DNA of 64,000 nucleotides. Source: Limanda limanda (taxonomy: Eukaryota; Chordata; Actinopteri; Pleuronectiformes; Pleuronectidae). The stretch covers positions 22,395,893 through 22,459,892 of the forward strand of contig NC_083644.1 in NCBI RefSeq assembly GCF_963576545.1, given 5' to 3'. The position numbers were made by a program, and so were the translations under genes. This document shows, piece after piece, positions 24,901-38,300 of this stretch (position 1 is its first letter; every line of letters begins with the position of its first letter). The notes under the pieces are model-generated. The model was not told where the DNA came from. It made no database searches and saw nothing but the letters and a program-made list of their open reading frames with translations.

Positions 24901-27900
24901 CCTATACACTGCTTATATACACACTACATTCATACACTGCCGACACAGCCGTCAGAGGGTATATTGAGGTTTGGAATACAGAATGGAGTAGCGAGGAATC
25001 AAACCACACACCTTGTGGTTAGATGATCCTCTCTACCTCCTGAGCCACAGCGCTAAGTGTTTGACAAAGTAATAATTGATCCATTAATCTAATCAAGGAG
25101 TAAATTCACTCCTTAATCAAGGTAAATCAAATTATTGCACGCCGCACCAGCAGTTGTTTGGCTGCATTGTGTTTGTGCAGGTCTACATTCCCCAGAGTGC
25201 TGTGTTTGGTTGTAGTTTCCCCCGGCTCAGTCTGGTGTAGAGCAAGTTACACCTTAATGGGACTTAGCTAAAGGCTATTCTGGACAGACAATCTTCTCTC
25301 ATGAGCTCCATCCTGGTATCAGCTGGATTAGATGATGAGTAAAGCGGGGGAAGATTGTTTTTCTTGCATTATTCGAGAGACGTGGGAAATTTGTTAGAGG
25401 TGGGAATATATGAAAAAGGTCTTCTCAGATGAAGACGGAGTTGGGATGAGGATATTTTGTGCGTAAACTAACAGATGATTTATATAAGTCATTGAATATT
25501 GCACAAACTGTGTCTGTGCTTTCCCATGTTCATTGCTGCTCGGAGAATAAACTCTCTCACACACCTCTCACTTTTGAGATCCTCTCACATTCTATTTTCA
25601 CACGAGGAAACCTCCCACATGTCACACACACTTTCTAAACATTAGTCTGTGAGAAAGAGAACCTGGCGGCTACCAGCAGGTAAACTGTGAAGACACTTTC
25701 CTATGCGCCTCAGGTTCTAACATGTCAGGGTTTCTGGTGTATTCTTGTGAAAATCTGAAGATTGTCTGCCAGAGTCTGAACTCAGAATCTACTGTGTGGT
25801 TTCAAATGAATGCGGCAGTATAGGAGATTGAATTTTATTTGTGTAGTGCTAAATCACAACATTCATTATCTTAAGGCACTTTACATAGTAAGGTCAAGAC
25901 TTTACAAAATTACAAAGCAAACTAAAAGTTTCCACAAAAAACAAGAAGCGCAGACAGTGGAAAGTAAAAGATCTCTTGACTCAAGCTGTGGATCATGCAG
26001 AGGTCAGCCAGCTGCACCCCACAGAGACACTTCAGATTCCAAGCCAGTTGCACGATTTCAGTGTGCAACACGTCCGCAGCACGTGAATATCTGCACCCAG
26101 ACGGAGCACAGGTTCTGGATCTGACCGTCTGACCTGGAATTGGAGGTAATTTGGACTGTGTGCAGAGTGTGGCCCAACACAATGCTGGTGGCAGTCAGGG
26201 AGCGGAGAGAGTATTTGGGTTAGTAAGGATAATCCACTCACCCCTAAAGAGGATGGAGAATCTCACAGGCTTTGATGAGTCGTGAGCTGGTGTTTATTTC
26301 ACATCGCAAGAACAAGGCTGTTTGTGTCACAACCAGGGTGGTTCCGCACGACCACCGTGTCACTTAGAGCTCCATGGGTATATCGGAATTGAGCTGGAGA
26401 GAAAGTGCAGGAGAGGAGGAGGACGAAGAGGAGGACATGGAGGAGGGAGGAGCGCTAAGCATGTTTTGGTGTCTTTGCTCCTTATCGCGCCACAGATCCC
26501 GGGGTTTAGAGAGATGATGTGATAACCGAGGCTGTGCTGACCAAGACAAGGATACTGCAGCGCTAATGAGCATCCTCTAAGCTCAGTGATCATCCCCTGA
26601 GAAAAAAAACGATGCTTCGATGCTTATGCAAAGGACAGCTTTGCATAAGCACTCAAACGTCCATCTTTGCACACAAAAATAATGTGAGAGAGGGAGGATG
26701 AAAATAAGAAGGGAAAGTGAGCAGACGTGGAAGTCTATGCGAGCGCTTCACCTCTGCTGCAAGTGCAGACTTAATTGGCTCGCTTACCTCGGCTCTCAAA
26801 GCTCCAAGACCACCCTGGTGAGAAAGACAAGGGGTTTCTGTCATGCTTGCCTGCTTGTAACCTCAGCCAGCACACACTATGCCCTTAAACATTAAAAGTC
26901 TAAGCAGCTGAAATATGTCTTTAAGGCATCTCCTATTCCCCTCACAGGAAGGAGATTTTAATTGCAGGGAGACAAACCTTCTAATAAACCAGTAACACAA
27001 TAAACAATGGCCGTGCTGCTGCTGCTGCATCACAGACTCTGTGCTGCAATGGCCTTTATGTTTTTGTACGACTTATAGGTGGGACAGCTCCAAATATTAA
27101 TTTTTTAAATTTTTTAAAATCATTTTCACTCAGAGAAATAAAGACTGTAAGACCCTGCACAGTCAGAGAGCAACTCTGACTCAAATTATTTGAGCAGTGT
27201 GCATTAATTAATACCTGGAAACCAAAACTGTTGGGTGGTCTGTAAGATTTATTTAACTAACTGACTGTGGTTTCTCATTTTCCACCAACGTCGGTGAAAC
27301 AGGGGAATGTTGTCTTAACGTTTCAATTCCATGTAGTCAGTAGACCAGTAGTGCCGTCTGAGAACCTATCAAAGGTGTGTGTGTGTGTGTGTGTAGTTTT
27401 TGAGGACCATTTTTTTGACCTTATGAAGTGAGGACCATTTGGCCCTTCTGAGGGTTTAGGCTTGGTCTTAAAGTTTTAATAGTTAGTTATTAGTTTTATT
27501 AAAGCATTAAGTAGTGATGATTAAGGTTAGGGTAAGGGGCTGGGGAATGCATTATGCCATATGTGCTCAGTTTTGTTCCCTGTTTAGGACCCTTTCTTGC
27601 ATAAACACCTACCTTCCTAGGACCAGTAGACCTTAATAGGACCAAAGCTCCGTCTTAATGAGGTAAAACACAACATGGCGGAGCTCCTGGTTAAGGTCAG
27701 GCTTAAGATGTGAATAGTGGTTAGGTTAGGGTTAGGGTTGACCATTAATGGTAAAGGTTAGGAATACGTTTTGCTTGTGCTCACCACAATCAATGGAAGT
27801 GAATGCAAAGTTCTGATAGAGACAGCTTAGCAAACTTGTGTGTATGCACATGTATCTGTTTGGGGTGTCACTATCCTTCCCCCCTCATAGTCTCTGCAGC

Positions 27901-30900
27901 CACTTGAAGACAGTTGTGTGGGCACCAGCCTTCATGCTGCATTCAGCTCCAATTCCTCTAATTGATGCTGAGTGACACGAGGAAAGATTCGGCCCCTTCC
28001 ACGCTGCAGCGCTGCCCTCGCCTCTGCTGATGATTGAAATATTGCTCTATTCAACCACTTCACTCAGTTAAGTGGTGTGTTGGTGCACGGACATGCTTGA
28101 TAGCATTCAATTTGCTAACTGAATCGATGGACAATAATAACTCAGAAGGGGCACTGCCCACACACAGGTACATACAGGCACATGCACTGTATCGCAGTGT
28201 TATGTTACAGAGCTCACAGTGGGATCAATGGGCTCTTCAGCCTCGGGTCAAGCTGAACCTAAAGGAGAGCATGACTTGTGAGATTTAAAGCCTAGTTCAG
28301 GATGAAAGGAATTCTCCCTGTGAAATATATGGACAGAATGTAGGACCCACCAGGACAGCTCTGTTTTTGAAGAGGCTCCTTCTTGTGATGTGATGATGTG
28401 TGAAGCTCACTGACTCTCACCAGCTTGTAATCTTGTTTCTTTTGTGGCTCGGCAATCATGGCCAGCGTTTATATAAGAGTCAGTGGTACCCAGCCCATCG
28501 TACAGCACAGGAGAAAGGATGCTGCTCCCTCTTGTTTTTCTGGGCTACTGTTGAAGCAGAGCCTGGGTTTGATCCAGCTCATTAAAACCCAGTTAATGTT
28601 TGTGCTGATGGGCCCGCAGAGACAGCCGGAGAGACAAGCCAGTGTTATTCCTGCCTCTGACGAAGCGTCAGCTCAAAGCCTTTATGGCTTACAGATGGAG
28701 GGAAAAAATTCCCCAACAGTACAATACCCTCCTCTTTAGGGATATCTTTAATTCACAAAGAAACATTCCGAATTTAATATTGTCAGTATGAAAAGCCTTT
28801 TATGGTACGGGAGAGAGAGAGAGAGAAAGAGAGAGAGACCTTGTCAATGTGCTGTGGTGATGTTGACAGCGAGAAGACACCTGCAACTTGGGAATTTGTT
28901 TCAGACGATCTCAGTTTTATATTCAAATGTTGTGTCAGTTTCCAGCCCTCTCAGCCCTGTAATGAGTGTTTTCTTACATTTGTGTTCAATCATCCGTCGC
29001 AGATGCTCACAGGCAGTGCCACAGAGAACAGCCATCCTAAACGTGATCCAGATATTGTTTTTTACGAAGAAGGTGCTCAAGCAACAGAAACTGCCACTTT
29101 TTCTTTTTGAGAGTAAACATGACATTCATGGTACGTTCTCTGCGAGCTACTGTGTGGGAAATATAACACCGCACACATTTGTTGTTGCGGCTGCTTGGTG
29201 CTGTGGAGAGGTTCTGTGTGAGTGTTAAGGTCAGATAAGCAGCCTTTGTGTGGAGGCCGTCTCACAGTAGAAGACAGAGGTCGGCGTGAAGAAAGCCTCA
29301 GGCTGGAGGAGAGGCTGAAATCTGCACACATTATTTCTCAAGAACACGACCTTTCTTTCCATATGAACATGAAATTGTTGACTTTCACTCTACTGCGATG
29401 AGCGGTGCTTTTTTTTTGTTTTTTCTGCTGCTTCGACATGTAGTTCATTACAGGATGTCAGCATGCTATGTCACATCATCAAAGTCACCATTTCATCAAC
29501 ATGTCGGGTATTAATTGCACCATGCCTACTGTGTAATATGAGTTTGAGAGTGACCTTCTGACCTCTGTGTGCAGGTGTAAAGGGGCCTCTCACTATGGGC
29601 TCTCCGCCGACAGGAAGCGCCGCTCGCAGGAGGGCGAATGCACCGACAGCACATCGGAGCTCACCATCGCCACGCTGCCCAACGATGGCCCCACCTCCGC
29701 CGCTGTGGCCCTCCTGTCTGATGACCCGGGTCTGGTTAACCCCGCCTTCGACCCCAGCATGGAGGAGAACAGCCAGTCAGGCAGCACGACCAGCCTGGCC
29801 GCCCGCAGCAGCTCCAAGAAGAGTGAGTGTGAGTGGGCGAATGGATGTTTGTACTTGTGTGTGTGTGTGTGTGTGGTCATGTTCGGTCTTGCATGATGTA
29901 ACCCTGAAGTTGTCTGTCGAGTGAGAGAGAGAGAGGGAGACAGCTAGAGGGAGTGTGTGTTAAGCCAGAATGACAGATTGAAAATCAATAGAGAGTGGAG
30001 AGCCTTCTAGTCACAGTTACATAGTCTCCCGGTCAAAACCTGATACAAGTGATCTATGTCCAAACATACATTTACGCCCGCAGACTCTCGACATACAGCC
30101 CAGCCACTCGTTCACCCTCCAACACAGTCTTTGTTTTCCCCTAATGATCTCTGATAGAAATCCTATCAGCCAATTAGCTCTACTGCCTTGTTTTTTTCCA
30201 CCAATCCATAAAGTCTCTCTGTGGAAAACAGAAGAGAAGCAGAGAGAGAGAAAGTCACGGAGAGGGCAGGGACATTATGTACTCAAGAAAAATAAAAAAA
30301 GGATGGAGAGGTGTGTTAATGGGAGAGACCGAGGGGAGGCTTGCAGCTTTCCCTCGATCTCTCCCACCTGTGAAACCAGGAAACGGTCACGGGTGTTCTA
30401 CGCTGGCCCTCCATCGCTGCCCCCCCGTCCTAACATGAGCAGTGGGGACACCGAATGACGCTGCACCAGCACTTTAGGCCTCGGCCGGCCGTGTGCCCAC
30501 CACCACCACCACCACGAGCACCACTACTGCTGAACAAGCTGTCAGCTCCAGAAGCGGCTGGGGCTTTTAAAGAGTAATGTGGCTGTCAGGAGCCCTTGCA
30601 TCTCCCCGAGCCCACAAAGAGAGAGGGGGGGGGGTTCTGCAGAGGCTCGCTGCCCTGTGCTCAGTGCAGCAGGGCCACGGCTGCTGCCTCTCCACTGCAG
30701 CCTCCTGTTGCCCGGCTGTCTGTTTCTGAGAAATGCAAAGTACCAGACGAGAGTCTCTCTGGGAGGGTCTTTTTTAGACATGGTCATTAGAGTCCACGTC
30801 TTGTTACATCACTGCTGTGGTTATGCAACCATGTAACTATACTCAGCAAAGATTGGATTTGTTAATTAAACAGCCACTGGTTGAAAACAGCTCCACTATC

Positions 30901-32283
30901 CGCAAAGAGGATGCTCTATTCGGTCTTGTTGAGTGTTGCTCAACAAATAAACCTCTGAATAAAAGGCTGAGTCGAGGCCAAAAACTCCTCCTTCGTTTCA
31001 GTGAGACCAGTGCGATGACACATCAGATCCTGCTACGACGGGCTCCAGGAAAAGACACAAAAGGACTTTCTGACCAAAAGAGCAGGCTCAGCTTTTAACG
31101 TGTGGTGCCTTCTTTAAAAAGGTTACTTTACATACAGTTCAATTTCATTAGCTCTTTCTTTAGGAATATAATCGCTTCTTCTTCTAATTCTTCTGTGATC
31201 GGTTTATTGGCAGGTGGCAACCAAAGTCCAGTTGCATCACTGCCATCTACAAAAACAACACAGCTTTTTTTATCAGTCACATTTATTCAGGCTAATGATT
31301 CATGTTCCTTTGCATCGAAGAATTGCTCGTGGAGGTATACGTGTTATCATTATCGGCTCAAGCTACCCTGTGACCCTTAAAGGACAAGCATCATAGATAC
31401 TGTATGGATGTATGGATGGATGTATGTATGGATGGATGTATGGATGGATGGATTGGTACTTTGTATTGACTAATATGCGGAGTATGTAGGTATGAGGAAT
31501 TAATGTCACTTAGTTATAGCCAACTCAGAACATCCTTGATATTTACTTACTACAAGTTCTATTATTCACAGCCTATGTGGGTGCGTTGCTATTATATCGC
31601 ACCACCAACTGCCAATCAGGAGAATATCATTAAGCTGGCAGAATATAAAGAAACAAAAGGCCCACTTGTAAAAACAGTGCTTCATATCATCATTACATCA
31701 ACAGACAGATGAAAACTGACCAAAGTTGTAAAATCATAAGAATAAAAAAAAAACTACAACGTTTTTGCATCAAGTAAACCTTAAAACTCATGGTTATATT
31801 ATTCAGACGGGATCATACAGGTGTTTAATCTTCTTACCTGAACAGATCTTATGAGGTTTTTCCATTCAGTTGTGTTTTTCAGTCTTAATGGTCTTCAAAG
31901 CCTGAACAGTCATTGGCTGTGAGGAGGCAGATCCAGACATGTCCGGGCATGTTGAGGCTGATGTAATCTATAAAGTGCCTTTTTCTCTCTCTCCCATGTC
32001 TCCATTGCAGTCAGAAATTTTGACCGATCTTCTGTGAGGAGCCGCTCCTTCAGGAGGTTGAACCGGGCGTTCAGTGTCCTGCGGAGGACCAAGAGTGGCA
32101 ACGCAGTGAGCAATGAGACGTCTGAGGAGAGAGACAATGCCAGGAATTCCACTGGAATTCCACAGGAAGGTATGGATCGAGCTCTACACATCTGTTCTCT
32201 TACTTTTTGTGATGTTTCTTGATTTGGTGATGTCACTGCTGAGCCTGCACTTTTACAGTTTTAGAAGAGGATACAAGAGAGAG

Positions 32284-32323
<40 letters not shown>

Positions 32324-35300
32324 CTGAACGTGCGTGCATGCTTCTAAATGTGTGTATGTGCAATGTTACCTTGGCCGAACAAGGACGGTGACACAGCTGG
32401 GAGCCCACAGCGTAACAGTAGCATATGTTTCTTTAATAATTCAGTGGCAGATTGCGTAAGTCCACTGGTGCATCACAAGAGACGGATCAGGAGGGAGAGT
32501 GGTAGCCTCAGGCACTCTGGACAGGGCGGGTCACTGGAGATGACTGATGACATCCTCCACCCCTCGATTTTCTCCTCTCCATTCTCTCTACAATCTCTTC
32601 TTCTCCACCTCATCCTCTCGTCTATCTCCTCCCCTTCTCCCTCCAGTCGGGGTCAACAGGTGTGCACCAGGTTGATGGAGTAGTCCACGGAGGGAGCCGT
32701 GTTCTTGACATGTTAGATCCATAAGATGTTTTGTGGAAGAGACAATGTGCTCCAGAGATATTTAATGTTATATTCACAGCAGGGCCCTCATGGTATGGTA
32801 AAGTAGAGTCGGGAATACAGCCAAGTATCCAAGAGCTTAATGTTGGAAGTACAAGTGCAGCATGATGAGAAGAGGAGAAGGAATGTAGGAAGACACCAAG
32901 ATAGGCAGAGAGGACGGAGAGTGAGGTATAGTCTGATCAGCTGCAATATTAAATGGTTTTCAATGTGTGGACTGATCCATACAGGAAAAAATGGAGGGAA
33001 CAGCAGATAGATAAAAAATTTTTGAGGAAAAAAATAAAGGCAGGGTAATGTCCTCGTGGACGAAGGAGGGTGGACAATAAAGAGAAATGACAGGATGAGA
33101 CAGAGGTTGAAAGGGTGTGGGACGGAGAGATGGAGGGGTTACATAATAGCTGCAGATCTCTGTGGTAATGTGCTCTCCACCCTTGGAGCAATCTGCTGCG
33201 ATAAAGACTAAATATTGACTTTGGAATGGAGAAACTGCAGCGTGAGTAGAAACGACGACTGAGGCTACGGAGTGAGAGACCTGGGGGGAGAGAGCCCACT
33301 GAGGAAGAGGGAAAGGGAGAGATATCTCATAACCAAAGAAAAAGAAATGCAATAAAAACCTCTTCTCTATAATTCATTGGCAAGGGCTGTTGGCCAAAAC
33401 AGTCAGAAAGATCCCCGCCCACTTCCACATAGGCCAGTCCAGGATGTGTCATTCCAGTGGTAAGCGGAATTCACCACTGAGCGTGACGGGGGAGCGTGCA
33501 CAAGAGAAAGTGATAGAACTGGCAGAGAAGTAAACGGTTCTCAGAAACGTGAGATATAAAATAAGGGCCGTATGCTTGGAGAAAAATGTTCTAATTAAAT
33601 CCTGTATTGATTGTAGAAGCAAAATCTGGTCTATTGATTGCGTTGAGTTTAAAGAATTAGCTGCAAATGCCAATTACATTTTTTTTTTATATCATGCTGT
33701 GACAGCAATTAAAAACCTAGGATAGATATATTTTTAACAAGAAAAACTAGAAAACACATTTTTATTTAACTTTGATGCAGTGCACTGGTTGAACTATGAA
33801 ACAAAAGCTTGTGTGTCTTATTGCTTTTCTTGCATCCCCATCCAAGTAATAACTTTGGAAATGTGAAATTGCGGGTTTTCCCAAGCATGCTTGATACAGA
33901 TGTATATGACTAATCACTAAAACATCAACCGGTATAATCAGCCAAGTAAATGTTCCCTTTTGGCTTGTACAAGTTTGTTTAACTAACCTGAGGGAGTAGG
34001 GACAGCTGGTTTCAGCGCTGATCCTCTCCAACACAATCTCTCTCCCTCTATGTGTCTCTCTCTCACTCTGCAGCACTCACTTCATCTCCTTTCATCTCCT
34101 GTTTTACTTGGCTGTTCTTCAAATGTAGTTTTTCTTGTCATTATGCGGTGACATAATGATCAGCTTCTTCCTTTCTCCCTTATCTTCTTGTTTAGTGCTG
34201 GCTCTTCCTCAGCTCCATCACCTGATCCCGGATGGAGAACTTACCAGTATTAAGATTACACGGATGGATCCCTCAGATCCGCTGGCCATCAGCACCGTCG
34301 GCGGCAATGAGACCCCCTTGGTTCGCGTCCTCATCCAGGATATCTACAGAGAAGGTGTCATTGCACGGGACGGACGTTTGCTACCCGGGGACATGATCCT
34401 GAAGGTATCACTACACGCTAATAAATAAACAAACAAACACCAATAACAACACAACCTCCTTGGCAGATGTAATTACAGTTGTATCCCATGTCAATAAGAA
34501 AGAATCATTGTGGTCATTTATTCCCTCCTCTCTCAGGTAAATGGCATCGACATCAGCAATGTACCCCACTGCTACGCCGTGGCGACCCTCAAACAGCCTT
34601 GCCAACTCCTCCGCCTCACCGTGCTCCGAGAGCAGCGCCATCGCTACCGCTCACACTCACACAGCCACCTGCATGGGCACGGCCACGATGGCGCGGGGGG
34701 TCACCCATCTCACGGAATACCCCAGAGGGATGACGGCATCCATGTGGTCCTGAATAAAAGCACTCCAGAGGAGCAGCTGGGCATTAAGCTAGTGAGGCGG
34801 CCAGAGGAGCACGGAGTCTTCATCTTTCACCTGCTGGAGGGCGGCCTGGCAGCTCGGGACGGACAGTTGTGTGTCGGTGACCGCGTGCTGGCCATCAACG
34901 GGCACGATCTGCGTTATGGAGCACCAGAACACGCTGCTCTGCTTATCCAGGTCAGTCGCCAGAGGTCATGGAAAGTCGGTCTTCCTTTAAATGAATCGAT
35001 TTAACTAAGACAGCAGGTCTGAGCATTTTATAGAAAGTTCCTAGTTGTGACACTCAAATAAGTCTGCATGTTGTTACAGACCACAAACAACACTGAGCTC
35101 TGTTCTTGCCCGGGGTCTCGGAGGTATTACAGATAATTGTGGTGATTCAGGCTAATTGTGTTGTGTTGTACTGTGCTGTTGTGTCTGCACTCACTGCAGT
35201 TAATGGTATTTAATTGTGGCGATTCCCTGACAGACCGGACCATGCAGCTGCCTCTGGTTCCTGGTTGATGCCAGTCAATGGCGGTGTGTTTGTTGCTAAT

Positions 35301-38300
35301 CATGGTTAATTGCAGAGTGTTTGTGGCCGACTGTGCCGAGTCTCTCGGCCCGCAGTTCCTGTCTGAGCAGTCTGACTGGCTCTTGTGAATCTCTGAGGAG
35401 CCACGATGGCCTCTCAGAGAAGGCACGCTCTGTCAGAGATTAAGAACTGGCAGGGAAGAAATTAAATTAGTCCAACTCAGGCAATAATGGGCTGTAGCTG
35501 GCTAATTCAGGAGTCAGCTCTGTGCAGCAGAGACCAGGGGAAACCTCAGAGGAATGAGAGAGGGGAGGGGGGGGGGGGCAGGCAGCCAGCTCATCTGTGG
35601 CTCTACTGGAGCACTTTCATTTAAATGTGTGAATGAAAGTGGGACTGGCAAGTTCAGCGGTGGGTCTTTGAGTTGCAAAATAGGTCTCTATTGGGTGGCA
35701 GTGAATTCAAATTTTCCTGCATATTTTTGTTGAAGGGCTGAGTCACCCTAACTGAAAATATCATACTTTCACACTGAGACTTTATGTCTAATGATATACA
35801 TGAATATTTTTTTATCTGAAATGCTGCAATAGCCACTTATCAAGGAACTGTTAAATATTTTTGGACAACTTATTTGCTCTGTGGCAGAGAGTTTGATGAG
35901 AAGACTGATGTCACTCTACTCACTGTGACTTTAGCCATTATCAAATATGTTTAGCTTAATATGAAGACTGGAAATACCAGACAGACATAAGAGTGTTGAA
36001 CTTGTAAGAATGCTTATTGTCTCAGTAACATTTGGCACTCATGTCTGATCTCTGTTGTCTCTGAACTGTCTCCAGGCAAGCGAGGAGGGTGTCCACTTCA
36101 TCGTGTCTCGTCAGATCTGCCTACCAACACCAGACATCTTACAAGAAGCTCCGTGGGGCATGGATGGTCCCCCACCATATTCCCCTGTGGATATCGAGCA
36201 AACACTACTGGTGAGCAGCGCATACAGATACACAGAGAAAAGATTTGTTCCACCGTCTCCCCTTCTCCTGATAAATATTCCCTTTCAGGTGCAAATGATC
36301 CACGGAGGTAGACCATTATTCTCCCATCAAAGCATGTCATTCAGGCAGCACAGCAGACTGTCTTCTGCTCGCACAGAGCTGTTGCATTCATATCAGCCAT
36401 CTTTCACCACAAAGAAAGAACATCCCGTCACCCGGCAGGATTAAGGGTATCGTCTGCCATCCTCCAGCAAAAGCTTTTCTCCGGCGAAGTCAGCTTCTGT
36501 ACATTACTGTCCCAAAAATGTATCTCAAGTCAAAACACTACGGGTTTTCGCATAGTTCAATGTTGTGACAAACAGGCTAAATATCTTTGATTGATTGATA
36601 CTGCTCTCACAACTGATGGGTTAACACGATGCCACGGCAAGTTACCAGAAACAGCTAGCAGTGTCGGATCAAAGATAAAAATAAAAAAAACTTACGAACG
36701 TTGTGTCCAAACAGGAGATTGTATATTTTCAGTTTTGCATCAACACACCTACTTGCTTGCTGCTGCTGTATTGTCCCAAAGGCTGACAAGGGGTCTTGCG
36801 GGGAATTTTGGGAAATGGTGGCGGCAACCGACTCAGACATTTGCATATTTGCACATCCAGTCCCTCAGCACATGCCTGAAAAGAGCTTAAAAAACACCTT
36901 AATTAATGGTCACTGTGCCCAGCGTACAAACCCCAACAAAACCTTGTGGTATAACCTTTGGCTTATTTATGTTTAAACAAATGAGATCTAATGTATCACT
37001 GCAATTACTCAGTTTTACTGGAGCGGTTTCTCTCTACCTCGGGAGTTCAATGCTGGGCTAAGCCATCCAGGTGATGTTTTCTGTATTGACACAAATGTAC
37101 ATGTCAAAGGAATCCTTTTAATGTCACCACTACTTAGCTAGCTTACCTCTGAACCTATAGCTGGAGGCAAATGTTACATAAGATGAGTCCTTGTCACTAT
37201 CACAGCCTCCATTACATATTAAATACACAGTGCAATACACTGCACTACAACCTACTTCATATTGCATTGGAAGGCAGTTACGTGTGGATAGTGTTTACCC
37301 AGCGACACCACACTCAGAACCACGTGACCACAAGTGCTCTCCTCCTGTGAGCGCCGCAGAAACGTGTGAATGCAGCACATTAACAAAACAGCGCACACTA
37401 CATCCCATCAACCTCAATGTGTCCGTGTGTTTCTCATTACGCTCCCTCTCCCTCCCCCATCCAGCACACACTCACCCGGAATATCTAACTCACAGCCTCC
37501 TTCTCCAAACCATGACGTCTCTGAATTAATCAGTTTCTCTATATCAAACGTGGACACATTATGAAACGGCTCTTGAGCCGCCTGATGTTCCACTCTAATA
37601 ACCACCATACATTACCACTTATGCTAATGAGGTCGTTCATTAATTAGCAACCACGTCTCTGTCATTGGACTCCCTATAGCACATCACGGGTGGTTTTCAT
37701 ATGAATTCTCCAAACATTAAGGGGCTATCGCAGGTGCCAGAGAAAACAGTCCTTATTAATATGCAAATGTGCTGCTGTAAAATCTATTCAGTATATATAG
37801 TCTGAAGGTGCCCTTGGTGTAACAGTTGAGTTCATGTCATGTTTTGTATGGCGGACCATACATGACTTAAGTATAAATAAACAAATAAATAAATGTAGAA
37901 ATAAATACAGAAATAAATAAATAAATAAAAAAGGAAATAAATTAATTAATACATAAATAAATAAATACAGTATAGAAGGGCTGGATCATTACACTCCTGT
38001 GACCAATCCTGCATGAGACTGCGGCTAGGCCCGCCTTTCTCATTAGCATTCGAGACTGAAATGAGGGAATGAAATAAATGAATAAATAAATAAATGTGGA
38101 AGACATTTATTTAGACATTTCTGTTGTTATTTGCATATTTATTTATTTATTTCTGTATTTATTTCTACATTTATTTATTTATTTATGCTTAAGTCATGCA
38201 TGGTCCTCCATAGTTTTGGTCTTGCGTTGTAGTGTTTATATGAATACATATAGAAAGACAAAATATGTACATTTACCAACACAATTGGACCATAAAGTAT

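Larger units (their letters stand above)
20172..29574. other. Large lnx1 intron after the p70 exon
   Basis: It contains several GT tracts, a SINE copy and two dispersed repeats. A 212-codon minus-strand frame at 21191-21829 has no domain, splice context or composition supporting a gene. The 22.3-23.0 kb part is GC-richer and repeat-poor, so a conserved regulatory element is possible but cannot be judged from one sequence. Confidence 0.7.

Noticed and set aside
27720..27745. TTAGGG-like repeats suggesting a telomere fusion
   Set aside because: Only two to three units within a known GT-linked dispersed repeat; not a telomeric array.
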